Assembly: GCF_004348345.1 (NCBI RefSeq)
Contig: NZ_SMJZ01000009.1
Coordinates: 1 to 64,000, forward strand
Origin: Nonomuraea longispora
GTDB taxonomy: Bacteria > Actinomycetota > Actinomycetes > Streptosporangiales > Streptosporangiaceae
Direction: 5' to 3'
Length of the DNA: 64,000 nt
Shown: one piece after another, positions 6,481-14,217 of the stretch
Numbering within the stretch: the stretch's first letter is position 1
Layout of the letters: each line of letters begins with the position of its first letter
Program-made: the position numbers and the translations under genes
Notes under the pieces: generated by a model
Seen by the model: the letters and a program-made list of their open reading frames with translations, nothing else
The model's database searches: none
What the model was told of the DNA's origin: nothing

Positions 6481-9255
6481 ATGCAAGAACCCTTCCGCGA
6501 CCCAGCGCTCCCGCTCTCCGCCCGGATCGACGACCTGATGCGCAGGCTCACCCTTGAGGAGAAGACGGGCCTGCTCCACCAGTACCAGGCCCCGGTCGAA
6601 CGGCTGGGCGTCGGCGCTTTCCGCACCGGCACCGAGGCGCTGCACGGCCTGGCCTGGCTCGGCCCCGCCAGCGTGTTCCCCCAGGCCGTCGGGCTGGCCT
6701 CGACGTGGGACCCCGACCTCGTGCGCCGGGTGGGCGAGGCCGTCGGCGACGAGGTGCTGGCCTTCCACCACAAGGACCCGGCCGGCGCCGGGCTCAACGT
6801 GTGGGCCCCGGTGGTCAACCCGCTGCGCGACCCCCGGTGGGGGCGGAACGAGGAGGGCTACTCAGAGGACCCGTGGCTCACCGGCGTCACTGCCACGGCG
6901 TTCGCGCTCGGGCTGCGTGGGAGCGCTCCCGAAACGCTGAAGACCGCCCCCACGCTCAAACACTTCCTCGCCTACAACAACGAGACCGACCGCTGCACGA
7001 CCTCCAGCAGCCTGCCGCCCCGGGTGCTGCACGAGTACGAGCTGCCCGCCTTCAGGCCCGCCATCGAGCAGGGCGCCGCGGTGGCCGTCATGCCGTCGTA
7101 CAACCTGGTCAACGGCCGGCCCGCGCATCTCAGCCCGCTGATCGGGCAGGTGCTGCGGGCCTGGGCGCCCGGCGACCTGCTGGTGGTCAGCGACGCGTAC
7201 GCGCCCGGCAACCTCACCACGCTGCAGGGCTACCACGACACGCTGCCCGAGGCGTACGCGCACGCGGTCAAGGCCGGGATCGACAGCTTCACCCAGGACG
7301 ACGACCGCGCGGAGGCCACGCTCGGGCACCTGCGCGAGGCGCTGCGGCTCGGCCTGCTCACCGAGGCGGACGTCGACACCGCCGTACGTCACGCGCTGTC
7401 GATCCGGTTCCGGCTCGGCGAGTTCGACCCCGCCACGCCCTACGACGGCATCACCGACAACGTGGTCAACTGCCCCGAGCACCAGGCGCTGGCCAGGGAG
7501 GCGGCACGGCGCTCCTTCGTGCTGCTGAGGAACGACGGCCTGCTCCCGCTCGACGGGACCGGCACGGTCGCGGTGATCGGGCAACTCGGCGACGCGCTCA
7601 TGGAGGACTGGTACAGCGGCACCCTCCCCTACGCCGTCACCGCGCGGGCCGGGCTGGCCGAACGCTGCCGGACGGTGTTCTGCGAGGCCGTGGACCGGGT
7701 GACGCTGACCGCCGAGGCCGGACCCGTCACCGCCGACCCCGCCGGCGGCCCGCTCGGCGTGGGCGGTGCGGCGCCGGAGCCGGCCGCGGGCGGGTTCGAC
7801 CTGTTCGACTGGGGCGGCGGCGCCTACGCGCTGCGGGCCGTGACGACCGGACGGTTCGTGTCGGTGGACGGCCGGACGCTGGTCAACGACCAGCCGGGGC
7901 CGAACGGGTGGGAGGTGCGCCAGACGTTCCGCATGGAGGAGCGCCCGCGCGGCACCCTCGCCCTGCGCCACATCTCGACCGGCTGCTACGTCGGCGCGGG
8001 CCCCGAGGGCGTGCTGCGCCTGGTCGACGACGCCGACCAGGCGGTCTGGCTGGCCATGGACGTCGTCAGGAGCGGCGCGGAGCAGGCCGCGAGGCTCGCC
8101 GCCGGCGCGGACGTCGCCGTCGTCGTGGTCGGCGACCACCCCCTGGTGAACGGCAGGGAGACCGAGGACCGCATGACCCTGGCGCTCGCCCCCGCCCAGG
8201 ACGCCGTGGCGCGGGCCGTACGCGCGGCCAACCCACGTACCGTCATGGTCGTCACCAGCGGTTACCCGCTCACCTGGACCGCCAGTGAGGTGCCCGCCGT
8301 GATCTGGTCGGCCCACGGCGGCCAGGAGTACGGCCACGCCCTGGCCGAGGTGCTCCTCGGCGACGCAGACCCGGAGGGCCGCCTCACCCAGACGTGGTAC
8401 CGCTCGGAGCAGGAGCTGCCCGACCTGCTCGACTACGACATCATCGCCTCCGACGCCACCTACCAGTACTTCCGGGGCGTGCCGCTGCACCCGTTCGGCC
8501 ACGGCCTCAGCTACACCACGTTCGGCTACGCCGGCCTGCGCGTGCGCCTCGACGGCGGCGTGCTGCGCGCCGAGGTCACGGTCACCAACACCGGCACGCG
8601 GCCCGGCGTCGAGGTCGTGCAGTTCTACACCCACCAGCGGCGCTCGCGCGTCAAGCAGCCGCTGCGCCGCCTGCGCGGCTTCGAGAAGGTACGCCTCGCG
8701 CCCGGCGAGAGCCGTACCGTCACCCTGGCGCTGCCCGTCTCCGAGCTGGCCTTCTGGGACGTGACGAGGAGCAGGTTCGTCGTGGAGCGCGCGCCGCACC
8801 GGCTCATGGTCGGCCGCAGCGCCACCGACCTGCGCCTGAGCGCCGCCTTCGAGGTCGAGGGCGAGACCATCCCGCCCCAGACGGGCCCGCTGCGGGCGGC
8901 CTGCCACGACGAGTACGACGCGATCACGTTCGTGGACGAGACGAAGGAGGACGGCGACGCCGTAAGGTCCGACGCGGAGGGCGCCTGGATCCTGTTCCGG
9001 CAGGTCGACGTGACCGGCAGGGTGTCGTGCGTGGCGACGGCCGGCAGCGCGGAGGGCGGGATGATCACCATCCGCCGCGGCGACCCGCTCTACGGCCCCG
9101 CCCTGGCCACGCTCCCCGTGCCGCGGACCGGCCGCCACACCTACCACTCGGTCACGGCTCCCCTTGCGGACGCGGACGGTGTGCACGATCTTTATGTCGT
9201 GTTCGAGAACGACGGTGTGAGGCTGTCCCTGCTCGACTTCGGAGCCGGGGCTTGA
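6481..9255 (+). CDS. GH3 glycoside hydrolase (beta-glucosidase/beta-xylosidase-like)
   Basis: Cytoplasmic (no signal peptide) exo-glycosidase of 924 residues. The GH3 barrel runs from LSARIDDLMRRLTLEEKTGL to about residue 320; the nucleophile is Asp238 in VVSDAYAPGN. The second GH3 domain begins AREAARRSFVLLRNDGLLPL near residue 340. It is interrupted by an inserted beta-trefoil/fascin-like stretch (ALRAVTTGRFVSVDG, LRHISTGCYVGAG), and then resumes at VAVVVVGDHPLVNGRETEDR. A fibronectin-like region (EVTVTNTGTRPGVEVVQFY) and a C-terminal CBM6-like module follow. The ATG at 6481 is preferred because GAGGG lies six bases upstream; the ATG at 6475 is too close. It is coupled to the LacI gene by a 4-bp overlap. 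Exact specificity is uncertain. Confidence 0.85.
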   Translation: MQEPFRDPALPLSARIDDLMRRLTLEEKTGLLHQYQAPVERLGVGAFRTGTEALHGLAWLGPASVFPQAVGLASTWDPDLVRRVGEAVGDEVLAFHHKDPAGAGLNVWAPVVNPLRDPRWGRNEEGYSEDPWLTGVTATAFALGLRGSAPETLKTAPTLKHFLAYNNETDRCTTSSSLPPRVLHEYELPAFRPAIEQGAAVAVMPSYNLVNGRPAHLSPLIGQVLRAWAPGDLLVVSDAYAPGNLTTLQGYHDTLPEAYAHAVKAGIDSFTQDDDRAEATLGHLREALRLGLLTEADVDTAVRHALSIRFRLGEFDPATPYDGITDNVVNCPEHQALAREAARRSFVLLRNDGLLPLDGTGTVAVIGQLGDALMEDWYSGTLPYAVTARAGLAERCRTVFCEAVDRVTLTAEAGPVTADPAGGPLGVGGAAPEPAAGGFDLFDWGGGAYALRAVTTGRFVSVDGRTLVNDQPGPNGWEVRQTFRMEERPRGTLALRHISTGCYVGAGPEGVLRLVDDADQAVWLAMDVVRSGAEQAARLAAGADVAVVVVGDHPLVNGRETEDRMTLALAPAQDAVARAVRAANPRTVMVVTSGYPLTWTASEVPAVIWSAHGGQEYGHALAEVLLGDADPEGRLTQTWYRSEQELPDLLDYDIIASDATYQYFRGVPLHPFGHGLSYTTFGYAGLRVRLDGGVLRAEVTVTNTGTRPGVEVVQFYTHQRRSRVKQPLRRLRGFEKVRLAPGESRTVTLALPVSELAFWDVTRSRFVVERAPHRLMVGRSATDLRLSAAFEVEGETIPPQTGPLRAACHDEYDAITFVDETKEDGDAVRSDAEGAWILFRQVDVTGRVSCVATAGSAEGGMITIRRGDPLYGPALATLPVPRTGRHTYHSVTAPLADADGVHDLYVVFENDGVRLSLLDFGAGA
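6919..6930. promoter_or_regulatory. Intragenic CebR-like palindrome in GH3
   Basis: The perfect 12-bp palindrome GGGAGCGCTCCC within the GH3 coding sequence (context TGGGAGCGCTCCCGA) closely matches the CebR-box form TGGGAGCGCTCCCA known from Streptomyces. It could be an auxiliary LacI-family site about 470 bp downstream of the promoter palindrome, or chance in GC-rich coding DNA. Confidence 0.3.
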
Positions 9256-10256
9256 GCGGGCGCGCGGTCACGATCTCCGAGGTCGCCAGGCACGCGGGCG
9301 TGGCCGTCAGCACGGTCTCCTACGTGCTCAGCGGCAAGCGGACGATCTCGGCCGGCACCAGGCGGCGGGTGCTCGACAGCATCAACGCCCTCGGCTACCA
9401 CCCGAACGCCGGGGCCCGCGCCCTGGCCAGCCGGCGCTCCAACGTGATCGCGCTGGTGCTGCCGCTGCGGGCCGGCATGCACGTGCCCGTCCTCATGCGC
9501 TTCGCCAGCGCGGTCGTCACCGCCGCCCGCCGTTTCGACCACGACGTGCTGCTGCTGACGGCCGACGAGGGCACCGCCGGCATCCGCCGGGTGGCGGCCA
9601 GCGCGCTGGTGGACGCGCTCGTCCTCATGGACGTGGAGCTGGACGACCGCCGGGTGCCGCTGCTGCGCGAGCTGGCCGAGCCGAGCGTGCTCATCGGCTT
9701 CCCCGCCGAGCCGGCCGGTCTTACGTGCGTGGACCTCGACTTCGCCGCGGCCGGCGCGCGCTGCGTCGAGCACCTGGCCGAGCGCGGTCACGACGAGATC
9801 GCCCTGCTGGGGGCGCCGTCCGTGGTCTACGAGCGGGGCACCGGCTTCGCCAGGCGCACCCGTGAGGGATTCGTGGAGGCGGTGGACGCCCACGGCATCA
9901 AGGGGGTGGCGCTGGCGTGCGAGGAGACGTTCGACGAGGTGTACGAGACCGTACGCGACCTGCTCCTCGACCAGCCCGGCCTGTCGGGGCTGGTCGTGCA
10001 CAACGAGGCCGCCGTCGGGCACGTGCTCGCGGCGCTGCGCCAGCTCGACCGGCGGGTGCCGCACGACGTGGCCGTGGTGGCGATCTGTCCCGACGACGTG
10101 GCCGAGCGCGCGAGCCCGCCGCTGACCTCGGTGCTGATCCCCGCTGAGGAGGTGGGCAGGGAGGCCGTCCGCCTGGTCATGGACAAGCTGGAGGGCCGCG
10201 CGGTGCCCGAGTCCACCCTGCTCACCCCGCAACTCGCCGTACGGGCCAGCACCTGA
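9252..10256 (+). CDS. LacI family transcriptional regulator
   Basis: Repressor of 334 residues. The N-terminal HTH reads TISEVARHAGVAVSTVSYVL then SGKRTISAGTRRRVLDSI, and the hinge helix reads NAGARALASRRSN. The remainder is a periplasmic-binding-protein-like effector domain (CVEHLAERGHDEIALLGAP). The start is a TTG at 9252 overlapping the GH3 stop (TTGA) with GGAG seven bases upstream. No ATG or GTG lies between it and the HTH. The pair GH3-LacI forms an operon, and the palindrome at 6447-6462 before GH3 is its likely operator, giving autoregulation. The inducer is not readable. Confidence 0.9.
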   Translation: MSGRAVTISEVARHAGVAVSTVSYVLSGKRTISAGTRRRVLDSINALGYHPNAGARALASRRSNVIALVLPLRAGMHVPVLMRFASAVVTAARRFDHDVLLLTADEGTAGIRRVAASALVDALVLMDVELDDRRVPLLRELAEPSVLIGFPAEPAGLTCVDLDFAAAGARCVEHLAERGHDEIALLGAPSVVYERGTGFARRTREGFVEAVDAHGIKGVALACEETFDEVYETVRDLLLDQPGLSGLVVHNEAAVGHVLAALRQLDRRVPHDVAVVAICPDDVAERASPPLTSVLIPAEEVGREAVRLVMDKLEGRAVPESTLLTPQLAVRAST

Positions 10257-10268
10257 GCCCGCCGCCGG

Positions 10269-10844
10269 TCAGCGCCGGTGGGCGATGACGCCGACGGGGA
10301 CGGCGGCGGCCTCCACGGCGCGGATCACCGGCGCGGCGGCGTCCGGCCCCGGCGTGCCGTAGAGCTCGATGAGCTGTAGGTCGGCCGCCATCTTCCCGGC
10401 CAGTTCCGCGGCCGCCTCCGTGTCCGGCACCCCGACCACGGTGGTGGTGCCGCCCTCGTCCTTTTCGAGCACGACCCGGTCGGTCGCGGGGTCCGCGCCC
10501 TCGTGCACGATGATGAACGCCTCCGACAACGCGTCGCCGGCTTCGTAGCGCGCCTTGAAGGACGCGATGGCGGTCAGCGACTCGAAACCGTAGTAGATCG
10601 CGCCCACGGGCACCCTGCCGCCCACGGCCCTGACGGCGTCGGCGTGCGGGAGGGCGCCGAACCCGCCGCAGAGCTCGATCTGGTCCACCCCCTCGGCCAC
10701 CAGGCGGCTCACCAGTTCCAGCATCTGGGCGGGTTCCTCCACGGCGCGTAGGCGGGTACGTCCGCTCGCGTTCTCGATGACCAGCGCGTCGGTCGTCGGG
10801 TCGGCGCTGCCCGCCTCGAAAATGATCACTTTGTCGTCAGCCAT
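10269..10844 (-). CDS. Tandem DUF6506-like protein
   Basis: 191 residues made of two copies of one domain. Copy 1 (about 4-90) has VIIFEAGSADPTTDALVIE, a region around IELCGGFG, and GGRVPVGAIYYG. Copy 2 (about 105-191) has FIIVHEGADPATDRVVLEKD, LIELYGTPGP and VPVGVIAHRR. Each copy matches the single-domain DUF6506 pattern as I remember it: a beta strand with GADP, then IELCGG, then VPVGV. The function is unknown. The ATG at 10844 has AAGGAG seven bases upstream. It converges on the LacI gene 12 bp away. The duplication is directly visible; the family name is from memory. Confidence 0.75.
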   Translation of the reverse strand: MADDKVIIFEAGSADPTTDALVIENASGRTRLRAVEEPAQMLELVSRLVAEGVDQIELCGGFGALPHADAVRAVGGRVPVGAIYYGFESLTAIASFKARYEAGDALSEAFIIVHEGADPATDRVVLEKDEGGTTTVVGVPDTEAAAELAGKMAADLQLIELYGTPGPDAAAPVIRAVEAAAVPVGVIAHRR

Positions 10845-10983
10845 GGTGCTCTCCTTGTCTCTCACGATCTACTCTGCAACCTCGATCATGGTTGAGGTCA
10901 ACCCCCGCGGTGGTCTGGCGCGACACCTGGATCGAGGGAGGTTGATGAATATGGCCCGCCACGGCCTTCGTCAGCATGCCCTT

Positions 10984-11020
10984 GACCGGGTCGCGCGAGC
11001 GTAGCGCCCGCGACCCGGTC
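10984..11020. repeat. 12-bp inverted repeat (strong hairpin)
   Basis: GACCGGGTCGCG (10984-10995) and its exact complement CGCGACCCGGTC (11009-11020) flank a 13-base loop. There is no T-run on either side, so a standard terminator is unlikely. It sits between the DUF6506 promoter region and the sigma remnant, and may be part of the scar of that lost gene. Confidence 0.5.
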
Positions 11021-11062
11021 GTCCCATCGACGACCAGGAGTGTCGCGTGTCCATCATCACCA

Positions 11063-11226
11063 CTTGACCACTGGCCGCAGGACCGCGAGGTGCTGCTGAT
11101 GATCGCCTGGGCCGATCTCCGCTACGAGGAGGTGGCGCGGGCGCTGGGCATCCCCGTCGGCACGGTGCGTTCCCGCCTGCGCAGGGCCAGAAGGAGGACC
11201 CGTACGGCGCTGGGCGGCGTCGACCC
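11063..11226 (+). pseudogene. ECF sigma factor region 4 remnant
   Basis: Only the C-terminal helix-turn-helix of an ECF sigma factor survives: DREVLLMIAWADLRYEEVAR followed by ALGIPVGTVRSRLRRARRR. Region 2, needed for core binding and -10 melting, is absent; upstream is an unrelated short reading frame and a strong hairpin. The piece directly precedes a damaged CU044_5270-type gene. That arrangement (ECF sigma then CU044_5270 membrane protein) is common in actinobacteria, so this looks like a decayed two-gene unit. Confidence 0.7.
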
Positions 11227-11247
11227 TTCGGCCGTCGCCGGCCCGGC

Positions 11248-12032
11248 TTGCGGGGGAGATTCTTGCTGTTGCCGTCGGTCCTGGCCGCCGCGACGGCCAC
11301 CGCCGCTGTCGTCGTGGCCGTGAACGGCACGCACGATCCGCACGAGATGCGGCCGGCCACCAGCGTGGAGACCATGCCGTTGCGGGCCGAGACCGTGCTG
11401 GCGAAGGCGGCTCGGGTCGCCCAGCGGCGCGAGCCGGCCGGGGCGCCCCGCCCCGACCAGTGGCTCTACCGGAAGGTCGCCGTCAGGCAGGCAAACGGGG
11501 AGGCGAACGAGATCCAGGAGTACTGGACCCGCTACGACGGCACACGACAGGCCGCCCGCCTGGGTGAGCGCCCGATGCGCACGCAATCGATCACGCCCGA
11601 CGAGGACGGCGGCAACCTGGGGCCGCGGGCCTACGCGGCCAAGTTCGCCGCGCTGCCGACCGACCCTGGCGAACTTCTCGACCACGTCAGAGTCGACCGG
11701 CACTGGATCGACAAGCCGAAGGAGGACCCCGGCGGCGCGGAGCACCCCGACGCGCGGGCGTACCGCGTGTTGTCGGTCTGTCTGTCGCAGGAGGTCGCCA
11801 TGCCCCCCGGGCGGGCATCGGCGTCGCCTACGATCCCGGCGGCAGGCACGACGCGCAGGGGCGGCTCGTCGAGCGGACGTACACCGTGCTCGACCCCACG
11901 ACCTTCCACTACCTCGGCCGACGCAGCGACAACCTGCAGGACGTCGTGATCGACGGCGAGGTGGCCTTCCCCAAGGGCAGCTTCCACGCCACCGCCGAGC
12001 TCGCGGCCGGGGTCGTCGACGGGGCCGCAGGT
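11248..12032 (+). pseudogene. CU044_5270 family protein, degraded
   Basis: The first part (frame of 11248) keeps the membrane anchor (LPSVLAAATATAAVVVAVNG) and family-like extracytoplasmic sequence (PRPDQWLYRKVAVRQANGEA, ARAYRVLSV). The usual cytoplasmic N-terminal segment is missing. After MPPG at about 11810 the sequence continues in another frame with GIGVAYDPGGRHDAQGRLVE and TYTVLDPTTFHYLGR, so a deletion with frameshift is present. The 3' frame has no stop of its own and reads into the downstream sigma gene. It is probably non-functional. Confidence 0.65.
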
Positions 12033-12092
12033 GCCGTAAAGCGGGCGGTCCTGCGCGGAAGAGCGTCCTGGCGACGTCCTAGCATCGGACGG

Positions 12093-12998
12093 GTGGAGGT
12101 TCCCGGCGCGGAGGAGCGGCTCCCGGCGCCCGTGGCCGTGTTCGAGCAGCAGCGGCCGCGGTTGTTCGCCTTGGCCTACCGCCTGCTCGGCTCGGCCGCC
12201 GAGGCCGAGGACATGGTGCAGGAGGCGTACGTCCGGTGGAGCCAGGCCGGGCCGGTCGAGGTGCCCGCGGCCTGGCTGACCAGGGTGGTCACCAACCTCT
12301 GCCTGACCCAGCTCGCCTCGGCGCGGCGGCGGCGGGAGAGCTACGTGGGGCCCTGGCTGCCCGAGCCGGTGCTGACCGGCGACGGCGCCCTCGGGCCGCT
12401 GGAGACCGTCGAGCAGCGCGAGTCGGTGTCCCTGGGCGTGCTCATCCTGCTGGAGCGGCTGACCCCGGTGGAGCGGGCGGTGTTCGTGCTCCGGGAGGCG
12501 TTCGGGTACGGCCACGCGGAGGTCGCCGGCATCCTCGGCATCACCGAGGCGCACTCCCGCCAGCTGCACCGCCGGGCCAGGGCGCACGTCGGCGAGCCGC
12601 GCAAGCGGTTCGAGAGCGACCGCGAGCACCATCGCCGGATCGTGCGGGGGTTCCTGCGGGCGACGCTCGGCGGCGACGTGGCGGAGCTGGAGCGGCTGCT
12701 CGCGGACGACGTGGTGGCCTGGGCGGACGGCGGCGGCACCGCGACCGCCGCCCGCCGCCCGGTGCTCGGGAGGGCGAAGGTGCTGCGTTACCTGCGCGGG
12801 CTCGCCGGCCGGCGGGAGGCGGCCCGGATCGCGTGGGACATCGTGGAGGTCAACGGCGAGCCCGCCGTGGTCGTACGCGACGCCGGCGGCGACCTGTGGG
12901 CGATCTTCACCGTGGAGATCGCCGACGGGCGGGTCAGCGCGATCAGGACCATCCTGAGCCCGGCCAAGCTCGCCTTCGCCGCCACGCAGCTCATGTGA
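12093..12998 (+). CDS. ECF41-type RNA polymerase sigma factor (SigJ-like)
   Basis: 301-residue sigma factor with a fused C-terminal SnoaL-like domain. Region 2 is FEQQRPRLFALAYRLLGSAA then EAEDMVQEAYVRW; region 4 is LTPVERAVFVLREAFGYGHA then EVAGILGITEAHSRQLHRRA. The ECF41 hallmarks WLPEP (in the linker, about residue 90) and DGGG (WADGGGTATA, about 212) are both present. In this family the C-terminal domain tunes sigma activity in place of an anti-sigma factor. The GTG at 12093 is the best start, though its ribosome site is weak. The adjacent oxidoreductase (13072) fits the known pairing of ECF41 with a redox-type partner and is its likely target. Confidence 0.88.
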   Translation: MEVPGAEERLPAPVAVFEQQRPRLFALAYRLLGSAAEAEDMVQEAYVRWSQAGPVEVPAAWLTRVVTNLCLTQLASARRRRESYVGPWLPEPVLTGDGALGPLETVEQRESVSLGVLILLERLTPVERAVFVLREAFGYGHAEVAGILGITEAHSRQLHRRARAHVGEPRKRFESDREHHRRIVRGFLRATLGGDVAELERLLADDVVAWADGGGTATAARRPVLGRAKVLRYLRGLAGRREAARIAWDIVEVNGEPAVVVRDAGGDLWAIFTVEIADGRVSAIRTILSPAKLAFAATQLM

Positions 12999-13018
12999 GC
13001 ACCGTCACAGGCCGGAAG

Positions 13019-13045
13019 TGTCACGAACGGCCCGGCTCGCCGGTT
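13019..13045 (+). promoter_or_regulatory. Possible ECF41-type promoter
   Basis: TGTCACG at 13019-13025 followed after 15 bases by CGGTT lies upstream of the oxidoreductase. Known ECF41 promoters have TGTCACA at -35 and a CGTC-like -10 about 16 bases later, so the -35 fits well and the -10 only loosely. A second box, CGTCACA, is at 13003-13009. Confidence 0.3.
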
Positions 13046-13071
13046 CAGGTGGGGACTCGATCGGAGGAACC

Positions 13072-14187
13072 ATGACGAACCACATCGTGGTGCTGGGAGC
13101 CGGATACGCGGGGCTGGGGGCGGCCAAACGCGCCGCCCGCCGGCTCCGCTCGACGGGCGGCCGGGTGACACTGGTCAACGCGGCCGGCCGGTTCGTGGAG
13201 CGGGTGCGGCTGCACCAGCTCGCGGCCGGGCAGCGGCTGCCCGATCTGCCGCTGGCCGGGCTGCTCGGCGGCACCGGCGTCGAGTTGGTCGTGGCCCGGG
13301 TGACCGGCCTCGACCTTCATGCGCGGACGGTCCTGCTGGACGGACCGCCGTACACGCTGGGCTACGACGTGCTGGTCTACGCCCTCGGCAGCGCCGCCGA
13401 TCTGGACACCGTGCCGGGCGTGCGCGAGCACGCGTACCCGATCGCGACGGCGGGCGACGCCGTACGGTTGCGGGCCCGGCTGGCCGGGCCGGGGCCGGTG
13501 ACCGTGGTGGGCGGCGGGCTCACCGGGATCGAGACGGCGGCAGAGCTCGCCGAGACCCGCCCGGGGCTGCGGGTCGAGATGCTCTGCGCCGGCCCCGTCG
13601 GCCCTGACCTGTCCGTACGGGGCCGCCGCCACGTCCACCGGGCCTTCGCCCGCCTGGGCGTCGTGGTCCGCGAGCACGAACCCGTCGCCAAGGTCGGCCC
13701 CGACGGCGTCCTGCTGGAGAGCGGCGGCGAGGCGCCCGCGCGGACGGTGGTGTGGGCGGGCGGGGTCCGCGTCTCCCCGCTGGCCGCCGCGTCGGGGTTG
13801 CGCACCGACGCGGAGGGCCGCCTGGTCGTCGACCGGTCGCTGCGCTCGGTGTCGCATCCCGAGGTGTTCGGCATCGGCGACGCGGCGGCGCCGCCCGGCG
13901 AGCGGTCGAGCATGTCGTGCCAGATCGGGCTGCCGATGGGCCTGTGCACGGGCGACGCCGTGGCCGACCTGGTGGCCGGGCGGGAGCCCGGGCCGGCCTG
14001 GTTCCGCCACGTCTGGCGCAACGTCAGCCTGGGCCGCCGCGACGGCGTCACCCAGTTCACCCGCGCCGACGGCAGGCCGCTGGACGTCGTGCTCACCGGG
14101 CGGGCCTCCGCCGCGTTCAAGGAGCGCATCATCCGCGGCACCGTCCAGGCCATGCGCCATCCCGGCCCCTACCGTCCCTGGGCCTGA
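13072..14187 (+). CDS. NAD(P)/FAD-dependent oxidoreductase (NDH-2-like)
   Basis: Flavoprotein dehydrogenase of 371 residues. The FAD Rossmann motif is at the very start (HIVVLGAGYAGLGAAKRAAR), the second dinucleotide site is VTVVGGGLTGIETAAELAE at about 140-160, and the C-terminal FAD motif is HPEVFGIGDAAAPPG. The layout matches type II NADH dehydrogenases and related quinone or thioredoxin-like reductases, but there is no C-terminal membrane helix. The ATG at 13072 has a GGAGGAACC ribosome site. It directly follows the ECF41 sigma gene (73 bp), is probably that sigma's target, and the electron acceptor is unknown. Confidence 0.85.
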   Translation: MTNHIVVLGAGYAGLGAAKRAARRLRSTGGRVTLVNAAGRFVERVRLHQLAAGQRLPDLPLAGLLGGTGVELVVARVTGLDLHARTVLLDGPPYTLGYDVLVYALGSAADLDTVPGVREHAYPIATAGDAVRLRARLAGPGPVTVVGGGLTGIETAAELAETRPGLRVEMLCAGPVGPDLSVRGRRHVHRAFARLGVVVREHEPVAKVGPDGVLLESGGEAPARTVVWAGGVRVSPLAAASGLRTDAEGRLVVDRSLRSVSHPEVFGIGDAAAPPGERSSMSCQIGLPMGLCTGDAVADLVAGREPGPAWFRHVWRNVSLGRRDGVTQFTRADGRPLDVVLTGRASAAFKERIIRGTVQAMRHPGPYRPWA

Positions 14188-14217
14188 CGGCCGGTCCCCC
14201 GTGCCCGGCCGCTCGGG

